Of a DNA stretch of 24,044 nucleotides, positions 19,462-24,044 are shown one piece after another (within the stretch, counting starts at the first letter, position 1; every line of letters starts with the position of its first letter). A program made the position numbers and the translations under genes. This DNA comes from Acidobacteriota bacterium (GTDB taxonomy: Bacteria; Acidobacteriota; Blastocatellia; Pyrinomonadales; Pyrinomonadaceae), in contig CAUJFK010000351.1 of NCBI GenBank assembly GCA_963169175.1, positions 1-24,044 of the forward strand, read 5' to 3'. The notes under the pieces are model-generated. The model was not told the DNA's origin. It did no database searches and was given only the letters and a program-made list of their open reading frames with translations.

Positions 19462-20364
19462 ATGCATTTAGGCGATTACCGCATAGAAATAATTCCGGAT
19501 ACGGAATTCAGCTTAGACGGAGGGGCGATGTTCGGAGTCGTCCCTCGCGTCGTTTGGGAGCGCATCTGCCCGCCGGATGAGAAGAATCGGATCCGGCTGA
19601 ATATGAACTGTGTTTTTATTGATACAGGCAAAGAGAAAGTGCTGATCGAAACCGGCATCGGCGAAAAATGGGATGCGAAACATATCGAAATGTACGGCAT
19701 CCGCCGCAAACGCGCATTTGCCGAATCACTGCGGGCGATAACCGGCGGCGGGCCTGAAGACATCGACATCGTAATTAACACGCACCTGCATTTCGATCAT
19801 GCCGGCGGAAATACGATCGGAACGCCCTGCGGCGGAACGCCAGCGACCCGCTCGCGTGTAGAAACAGAGCCACTCGCCGGCGGGACGCCGGCGTTCCGGC
19901 CTCAATTCCCAAACGCCCGATACCTCGTCTCAAGATCAGAATTCGACCACGCTCAAAAACCTCATGAACGCGACCGCGCAAGCTATCTGTCCGAAAACTG
20001 GGAACCGGTTCAAAACTCAGGCCAGCTTGAACTAATGCCCGACAACTACGAGCCAATTCCAGGCCTCAAACTCCAAACCGTCCGCGGCCACTCAGAAACC
20101 ATGCAGACCTGGCGCCTCGACCGTGGCGGGAAAACAATGTACGGCTTTGCCGATCTGATCCCAACGCTGCATCATATTTCTTTGCCATGGATTATGGGCT
20201 ATGACCTTTATCCGACTGAGACGCTGGAATTTAAGAAACGCGTCATTCCGCAGGCAATTAAAGAAGAGTGGCACTGCCTTTTATATCATGATCACGATCG
20301 CCCGATTGGACAATTAAAAGAGAGGGACGGACAGACTAGGTTGGCCGAATATGTCACGGACTGA
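19462..20364 (+). CDS. MBL-fold metallo-hydrolase with an in-frame palindromic insert
   Basis: A 300-residue metallo-beta-lactamase-fold hydrolase. The metal site is intact: HLHFDH (in NTHLHFDHAGGNT), a His in VRGHSETM, an Asp in YGFADLIPT and a His in YHDHDRP. The substrate is unknown; this subgroup includes lactonase- and phosphodiesterase-like enzymes. Residues about 120-145 (GTPCGGTPATRSRVETEPLA and following) are an insertion between the metal motif and the FPNARYLVSRSEFDHA strand; it is encoded by a GC-rich repeat. The ATG at 19462 begins MHLGDYRIEIIPDTEFSLDG; the longer open frame upstream is shadow sequence of the PPIase tail. It overlaps the downstream hicA by 14 bases. Confidence 0.87.
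   Translation: MHLGDYRIEIIPDTEFSLDGGAMFGVVPRVVWERICPPDEKNRIRLNMNCVFIDTGKEKVLIETGIGEKWDAKHIEMYGIRRKRAFAESLRAITGGGPEDIDIVINTHLHFDHAGGNTIGTPCGGTPATRSRVETEPLAGGTPAFRPQFPNARYLVSRSEFDHAQKPHERDRASYLSENWEPVQNSGQLELMPDNYEPIPGLKLQTVRGHSETMQTWRLDRGGKTMYGFADLIPTLHHISLPWIMGYDLYPTETLEFKKRVIPQAIKEEWHCLLYHDHDRPIGQLKERDGQTRLAEYVTD
19819..19897. repeat. GC-rich palindromic element inside the MBL gene
   Basis: GGAACGCC occurs at 19819-19826 and 19834-19841, and its reverse complement GGCGTTCC at 19890-19897. The arm GGAACGCCAGCG (19834-19845) pairs with CGCCGGCGTTCC (19886-19897) at 11 of 12 positions. A direct repeat is superposed: 19831-19845 and 19879-19893 match at 13 of 15 bases and both encode GGTPA. The element keeps the reading frame. 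Confidence 0.7.
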
Positions 20365-20608
20365 AAAGACCCGCGAAAAAATACTTCTGGGTGGTTCTGA
20401 TGCAAATATCAACTTCGAAGACCTGCGTCAGTTACTCGCGGCTCTTGGGTTCGCCGAGCGGATCAATGGCAGCCATCATATTTTCGTTCGCGTGGGTATA
20501 GATGAGATTGTCAACATCCAGCCCAAACAGAACAAAGCGAAAGCTTATCAGGTTAAACAAGTTCGTAATATAATATTGAAGTATCGACTGGAAGACCGCC
20601 ATGAGTAA
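20351..20608 (+). CDS. hicA: HicA-type toxin (mRNA interferase)
   Basis: An 85-residue HicA-family protein. The fold reads INFEDLRQLLAALGFAERIN, then GSHHIFVRVGIDEIVNIQPK (catalytic His in GSHH) and KAYQVKQVRNIILKYRLEDR. HicA is a dsRBD-fold RNase that cleaves mRNA when not held by HicB. The gene begins inside the end of the MBL gene and its last eight bases overlap hicB, giving a toxin-first pair. The frame is intact with no missing key residues, unlike the decayed copy at 17192. The 5' region has the extended N-terminus (SRTEKTREKILLGGSDAN) common in this subgroup. Confidence 0.92.
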   Translation: MSRTEKTREKILLGGSDANINFEDLRQLLAALGFAERINGSHHIFVRVGIDEIVNIQPKQNKAKAYQVKQVRNIILKYRLEDRHE

Positions 20609-20810
20609 ATACGAGATCATCATCTATTGGAGCAAAGAAGACGAAGCTTTTATCGCCGAAGTACCAGAGCTTCCAGGCTGTATGGCGGACGGTGAAAGCT
20701 ACCAGCAAGCCCTTGCGAATGCGGAGATCATCATTGCAGAATGGCTCAAAACCGCGACAGAGCTTGGCCGAGCGATACCCGAGCCGCGAGGCAAACTTGT
20801 CTATGCCTGA
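20601..20810 (+). CDS. hicB: HicB-type antitoxin
   Basis: A 69-residue HicB antitoxin with the partial RNase H-like fold: YEIIIYWSKEDEAFIAEVPE, LPGCMADGESYQQALANAEI, then IIAEWLKTATELGRAIPEPR. It is expected to bind and block HicA. It lacks the C-terminal DNA-binding domain seen in longer HicB proteins, so autoregulation may need another factor. The ATG at 20601 overlaps hicA by eight bases and its stop overlaps the HEAT-like gene by eight bases, so all three are likely translated from one message. Confidence 0.92.
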   Translation: MSKYEIIIYWSKEDEAFIAEVPELPGCMADGESYQQALANAEIIIAEWLKTATELGRAIPEPRGKLVYA

Positions 20811-21159
20811 TCTGGAATATTGTCCAATTCCGGCACTATCCGACAATGCCGAAAGAGCGGCTCTGGAGAGAAATGACCCGGCTGAACCTATTACGGCCAT
20901 CCTGTCCGCTGCTCTGCGTTCAACGGATCGAGAGTTCGCGCAAGGCGTTTGCGTCAAGCTTTCAAATCATGAACACTTCAATGTTCGCGGCAACGCGCTG
21001 CTTGGTCTAGGGCATATAGCTCGTATCGATGGAAGGTTGGATGAAATGATCGTCGCGCCGTTGATCACGGCCGGCTTGCAAGACGGTCACGAATTCGTTC
21101 GTGGTCAAGCCGAAAGTGCGAAAGACGATATCGAGGAGTTTTTGGGCTGGACGTTTTGA
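20803..21159 (+). CDS. HEAT-repeat-like small protein
   Basis: A 118-residue protein that is probably all alpha-helical. The central part reads HEHFNVRGNALLGLGHIARI, then a second helix pair ending VAPLITAGLQDGHEFVRGQA, which resembles two HEAT/armadillo-like repeats. These serve as protein-protein surfaces. The N-terminus (PDLEYCPIPALSDNAERAAL) is extended. The ATG at 20803 overlaps the hicB stop; the open frame upstream is shadow sequence of hicB. Its position directly after hicAB suggests co-expression, but I see no sequence reason to call it part of the toxin-antitoxin system. Confidence 0.75.
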   Translation: MPDLEYCPIPALSDNAERAALERNDPAEPITAILSAALRSTDREFAQGVCVKLSNHEHFNVRGNALLGLGHIARIDGRLDEMIVAPLITAGLQDGHEFVRGQAESAKDDIEEFLGWTF

Positions 21160-21168
21160 CGATTGAAA

Positions 21169-22041
21169 ATGGAACAAGTAAATATCGGAATAATCGGGGG
21201 CTCTGGGCTTTATCAGATGCCTGAGCTTCAGAATGTAAGGGAACAGCGTGTCGAGACGCCGTTTGGCGATCCTTCGGATGCATTTATTATTGGCGAACTC
21301 GAGGGCATAACCGTGGCGTTTTTGCCGCGGCATGCTCGCGCGCATAAATTTTTACCGACTGAAGTTCCTTATCGGGCAAATATCTATGCAATGAAATTAC
21401 TCGGAGTCGAGTATATTTTGTCGGTTTCGGCGGTTGGTAGTTTGCAGGAGCAATATGCTCCGACGGATATGGTAATTCCCGACCAATTCTTTGATCGCAC
21501 GCGGGCGAGGGCAAAGGAATCTACATTTTTTGGCGAAGGCATTGTCGGCCATGTCACATTTGCTCATCCGGTTTGCAGTGAGTTGGGAGCTATTCTCGAA
21601 GCCTCGTGCAACACCGTCGGCGTCAAAACACATCGCGGCGGAACCTATGTCTGCATGGAAGGCCCGGCGTTTTCGACCAAGGCCGAATCGAACGTCTATC
21701 GCCAATGGGGAATGGACATCATCGGCATGACCAACCTCCAGGAAGCAAAACTCGCCCGCGAGGCCGAGATCGCTTACGCCACGCTCGCTCTCGTAACCGA
21801 CTACGATTGCTGGCACGAAGGCCACGACGATGTCACCGTGGATATGGTCATCGAATACCTGAACAAAAACGTCCGCAATGCGCAGTTGATTTTAAAGGAT
21901 GCCGTCAAGCGTGTTGCAGCCAAGGAAACGCCGAACCAGTATCGCAATGCGATAAAGAATGCGATATTCACCGCACCCGATCACTGGCCGGCGGAAACTG
22001 CTAAGAAGCTCGATGCGATCATCGGAAAATATGCATCATAG
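21169..22041 (+). CDS. mtnP: S-methyl-5'-thioadenosine phosphorylase
   Basis: MtnP splits 5'-methylthioadenosine with phosphate into adenine and methylthioribose-1-phosphate, the first salvage step for polyamine and quorum-signal by-products. The 290-residue protein has the phosphate loop (IGIIGGSGLYQ), PRHARAHKFLPTEVPYRANI, the substrate region TYVCMEGPAFSTKAES and MTNLQEAKLAREAEIAYATL, followed by VTDYDCW. The ATG at 21169 starts just before NIGIIGGSG; a TTG six bases upstream would add two residues. Related purine phosphorylases share the fold, but the NLQEAKLAREAEI pattern and the TDYD segment favour MtnP. Confidence 0.95.
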   Translation: MEQVNIGIIGGSGLYQMPELQNVREQRVETPFGDPSDAFIIGELEGITVAFLPRHARAHKFLPTEVPYRANIYAMKLLGVEYILSVSAVGSLQEQYAPTDMVIPDQFFDRTRARAKESTFFGEGIVGHVTFAHPVCSELGAILEASCNTVGVKTHRGGTYVCMEGPAFSTKAESNVYRQWGMDIIGMTNLQEAKLAREAEIAYATLALVTDYDCWHEGHDDVTVDMVIEYLNKNVRNAQLILKDAVKRVAAKETPNQYRNAIKNAIFTAPDHWPAETAKKLDAIIGKYAS

Positions 22042-22067
22042 ATGCTAAAATACGTTTGAGGTGATTT

Positions 22068-22265
22068 ATGAACGATATATTAACTCGACAGCTTGGAAAA
22101 TCAAGCGTGGCGGCGTTCACTAAGGAACTTAACGATCTGCTTGATAAGATCAATGAAAATGGCCGTCTCACACGCGAAGCTGACAGGGAAATTAAACGTT
22201 TGCGAAAGCAGAATGACCGATCCTTCGAGAAGATGAAGAGAGCAGTTGAACTGGCTACGCGGTGA
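22068..22265 (+). CDS. Small helical protein, unknown function
   Basis: A 65-residue protein, almost entirely charged and helical (KELNDLLDKINENGRLTREA, then DREIKRLRKQNDRSFEKMKR). A good Shine-Dalgarno, GAGGTG, lies five bases before the ATG at 22068, which supports it as a real gene. It has no membrane span or catalytic motif. The next gene starts six bases after its stop, so the two are probably co-translated. I recognise no family. Confidence 0.65.
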   Translation: MNDILTRQLGKSSVAAFTKELNDLLDKINENGRLTREADREIKRLRKQNDRSFEKMKRAVELATR

Positions 22266-22271
22266 ACCTCG

Positions 22272-22580
22272 ATGTTCGAGAAATTTCTCCAAGCGATTCG
22301 CGATCTTGCCTATTTCAGCGAACAAGCCCGCCGAAATAGTGACGAACTCAAAGACCTGCGCACGAAACACGAAGAAACTGCCTTGGCGGTTCAGCGACTC
22401 GCATTCGAAATTCAACGTATAAAGGAGAACGAAGCTCACGAACGCGAAAAGCTGACGCTTCGGGTCGAAAATGCCCTCCTGAAAATACGAGACGAAAAAA
22501 ACTCAAAATCCTCGCGATCGGAAGAAACTTCCGCGCTGAAATTCGTATTGACAGGGTTTGAAAACACCAAATATCAATAA
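22272..22580 (+). CDS. Coiled-coil protein, unknown function
   Basis: A 102-residue protein with a long predicted coiled coil from about residue 15 to 75 (LAYFSEQARRNSDELKDLRT, KHEETALAVQRLAFEIQRIK). The tail is Ser/Lys-rich. It starts with FEKFLQAIRDL. It follows the 65-residue helical gene closely, and the two may form a small heteromeric complex, which is only a guess from spacing and composition. No family is recognised. Confidence 0.65.
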   Translation: MFEKFLQAIRDLAYFSEQARRNSDELKDLRTKHEETALAVQRLAFEIQRIKENEAHEREKLTLRVENALLKIRDEKNSKSSRSEETSALKFVLTGFENTKYQ

Positions 22581-22678
22581 CCGACTAATGCAATTCCACC
22601 GAGCCTGAAACCAGATTGAACTAGTTTATTTGGGATGTACTTGCAAACTTTCATCATTTGGAATCATCTTTAGTATTA

Positions 22679-23131
22679 ATGACTTACAAACTTGCACTGT
22701 ATATTGCCTTGTTCTTGACACTTGGGCTTTGTTCGTATGAAGTCCGGGCCCAGCGTAATGTAACACCGGCCGTCGATCCGATCCTCGAAACCGATGCCAA
22801 ACACAATCTCGATGTGGCCCGGCAGGCTTTTCGGCTAAAAAAGGCATACAAGGGCGTGCTGATGAGATTTGAGGAAACGTATGCCGCGTATCCTGAATTC
22901 TCGAATATCGAGGAATTTCTCTATTTGGCGGGGATGAGCAGCTATTATTTGTCGCAGAATAAGGGCAAGCAAAAGGTAAACCTCAAATCGGAAAAGGAAA
23001 AAGAAAAATTCGCCCCTCAGAAACTGCGTGAAGATGCTGTCGCCTATCTCTCGCTGATGCTTGAGAAAAACCCGCAAAGCCAGTACAAGGACGAAGCCGA
23101 AACCGTTCTAAAAGACCTCCGTGCACACTGA
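22679..23131 (+). CDS. BamD-like (YfiO/TPR) secreted protein
   Basis: A 150-residue protein with an N-terminal signal peptide (TYKLALYIALFLTLGLCSYE, cleavage likely after VRA). The mature part resembles the helical TPR-like repeats of BamD: ARQAFRLKKAYKGVLMRFEE, TYAAYPEFSNIEEFLYLAGM and LREDAVAYLSLMLEKNPQSQ. BamD helps insert outer-membrane proteins. This copy is shorter than the usual 240 residues or so, so it may be a related tetratricopeptide protein rather than the main BamD. A Cys lies in the signal region (LGLC) but is not in a good lipobox. An upstream ATG at 22658 would add seven residues. Confidence 0.7.
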   Translation: MTYKLALYIALFLTLGLCSYEVRAQRNVTPAVDPILETDAKHNLDVARQAFRLKKAYKGVLMRFEETYAAYPEFSNIEEFLYLAGMSSYYLSQNKGKQKVNLKSEKEKEKFAPQKLREDAVAYLSLMLEKNPQSQYKDEAETVLKDLRAH

Positions 23132-23269
23132 GACTTTCGGCGGATTTCCGGGAAAAATAGCTAACGGGGTACATTCAATAACCTATTTCTGAGCGATCCT
23201 CGTGGTCGGTTTTATTCCTTCTTGTTCATCTTTTTCCGTGGTTTTGCTCGTTTACCACCGAAAAGAGGT

Positions 23270-23653
23270 ATGAATCTAAAACAGATCACCATTTATTCCG
23301 ACAAACCAGTCGAAACTGCCGAGTTCTTTCAATTACTCGGCCCTAAGATCATTGTCAATTCGCTGCCGCGCTACGCCCGCCTGGAATGCCCTGACGCCGA
23401 ATCAACACTTTCCATCAACGAATATGGTTCCGCAAACTTAAGTTTGCGGAACAACATCGTCCTCTACTTTGAATGCGAAAACCTCGATGCCGACGTCGAA
23501 CGCCTTAAATCCCTCGGCCTCGAATTTGACGAAGCCCCATCCGACCGCACCTGGCTTTGGCGAGAAGCGTATCTGAAAGATCCCAACGGCAACAAGATCT
23601 GCCTTTTTTACGCTGGCCAGAATCGCAAATATCCGTCCCGGCGTGTAAAATAG
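23270..23653 (+). CDS. VOC superfamily (glyoxalase/bleomycin-resistance fold) protein
   Basis: A 127-residue VOC-fold protein: LKQITIYSDKPVETAEFFQL, IVLYFECENLDADVERLKSL, then DRTWLWREAYLKDPNGNKIC and LFYAGQNRKYPSRRVK. The DPNGNKICLFYAG strand is typical. Likely metal or substrate residues sit in the usual paired beta-alpha-beta-beta-beta units, but the substrate cannot be named. The ATG at 23270 has AGAGGT just ahead; the open frame back to 23222 runs through a repeat-like spacer. The stretch GSANLSLRN is encoded by a 26-bp perfect palindrome, a likely inserted repeat in a loop between strands. Confidence 0.88.
   Translation: MNLKQITIYSDKPVETAEFFQLLGPKIIVNSLPRYARLECPDAESTLSINEYGSANLSLRNNIVLYFECENLDADVERLKSLGLEFDEAPSDRTWLWREAYLKDPNGNKICLFYAGQNRKYPSRRVK
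23427..23452. repeat. 26-bp perfect palindrome inside the VOC gene
   Basis: GTTCCGCAAACTT is immediately followed by its exact reverse complement AAGTTTGCGGAAC, with no loop. It keeps the reading frame. Such a long loop-free palindrome is very unlikely by chance. Confidence 0.9.
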
Positions 23654-23662
23654 ACCGTATTA

Positions 23663-23719
23663 AGTGGTCGGTGGCCGGTTTTCAGTGAGGCTTCACTGAA
23701 CACTGGTCTTCTGACCACT
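23663..23719. repeat. Palindromic spacer repeat, 'agtggtc' class
   Basis: AGTGGTC (23663-23669) and GACCACT (23713-23719) are the outer arms. The centre holds CAGTGA-GGCT-TCACTG. The whole spacer between the VOC gene and the sugar kinase is a long imperfect palindrome, possibly a terminator. Confidence 0.75.
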
Positions 23720-23732
23720 GCCCTCTGAAAAT

Positions 23733-24044
23733 ATGTCATTAACAGTTGTAGGCTCGGTCGCGTTTGATGCGCTTGAGACGCCGTTTGGTAAACGCGAAAA
23801 GGTACTTGGCGGTGCGGCGACGCACTTTGGATTGTCGGCAAGCTTCTTCACCGAGGTGAATGCGGTCGGCGTAGTCGGCGGCGATTTTAGCGAGGCTGAA
23901 TGGGATGTTTTTCGCCGCCATCAGATAAATACAGGCGATATCGAGGTTGTTAGCGACGGCAAGACGTTCTTTTGGAGCGGCCGTTATGATTACGACATGA
24001 ACACGGCCCACACGCTGGACACTCAGCTGAATGTGTTCGAAACG
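23733..24044 (+). CDS. PfkB-family sugar kinase, N-terminal part (runs off the window)
   Basis: The first 104 codons of a ribokinase/PfkB-type carbohydrate kinase. The start MSLTVVGSVAFDALETPFGK, the glycine-rich LGGAATHFGLSAS region, VVGGDF and the substrate-lid strand KTFFWSGRYDYDMNTAHT match the family. The ATP site and catalytic Asp (GAGD-type motif) would lie beyond the window edge. The ATG at 23733 follows the 'agtggtc' palindrome with no strong Shine-Dalgarno. Because the GGSGG-like sugar loop here reads LGGAATHF, the exact sugar is not predictable. Confidence 0.88.
   Translation, partial: MSLTVVGSVAFDALETPFGKREKVLGGAATHFGLSASFFTEVNAVGVVGGDFSEAEWDVFRRHQINTGDIEVVSDGKTFFWSGRYDYDMNTAHTLDTQLNVFET

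Noticed and set aside
1..24044. tRNA, rRNA, CRISPR array or prophage
   Set aside because: I saw no cloverleaf, no regularly spaced direct repeats and no phage structural genes. Repeats here are palindromic spacer elements, not arrays.

Overview
The window is about 24 kb of gene-dense chromosome of intermediate GC, with genes on both strands and short spacers. Protein flavour, the GTG/TTG starts, and the many palindromic spacer repeats of the 'accacagagg' and 'cgcaaag' kind suggest an Acidobacteriota genome, perhaps Blastocatellia. That placement is an inference from gene style; there is no rRNA or marker phylogeny here. I see no tRNA, rRNA, CRISPR array or phage module.

Layout. 1-1.9 kb: a DoxX-family membrane protein (minus) divergent from a site-2 protease, then a DUF4160/DUF2442 pair whose first gene carries a one-base frameshift. 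1.9-4.2 kb: trpS overlapping a membrane-anchored metallophosphoesterase. 4.2-5.6 kb: a Cys-rich gene remnant and a degenerate IS3-family element with recognisable 34-bp inverted repeats. 5.7-9.4 kb: a secreted S9/DPP-IV-like peptidase, an ArsC-family gene with an in-frame TGA at its catalytic cysteine, DUF2237 and a DinB-fold protein. 9.4-13.7 kb: a 54-residue minus-strand small gene with its own promoter, Shine-Dalgarno and hairpin, then scpA-scpB-membrane protein-short TyrA-like protein-rluB, converging on a CoA-binding protein. 14.0-17.8 kb: acyl-CoA dehydrogenase, a second DinB-fold protein, meaB, a dead hicBA pair, and methylmalonyl-CoA epimerase. 17.9-24.0 kb: parvulin-type PPIase, MBL hydrolase, intact hicAB, HEAT-like protein, mtnP, two small helical proteins, a BamD-like protein, a VOC protein and the start of a PfkB sugar kinase.

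Most notable result. The ArsC-family gene (8067-8417) reads straight through a TGA at 8106-8108, exactly where the family has its catalytic cysteine. Starting 23 nt after that TGA is a 7-bp stem with a 5-nt CGUGA loop (8132-8150), which fits a bacterial SECIS element. The best reading is a selenocysteine-containing arsenate-reductase-like protein. Standard gene calling would start it at the TTG at 8124 and lose the active site.

Other themes. Palindromic repeats sit between genes and, in two cases, inside reading frames (MBL hydrolase and VOC protein). Small toxin-antitoxin-like loci are found in several states: intact hicAB, a doubly broken hicBA, and a frameshifted DUF4160 next to DUF2442. 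Gene partnerships are clear for scpA/scpB (chromosome condensation) and meaB/mce (methylmalonyl-CoA metabolism, next to an acyl-CoA dehydrogenase).
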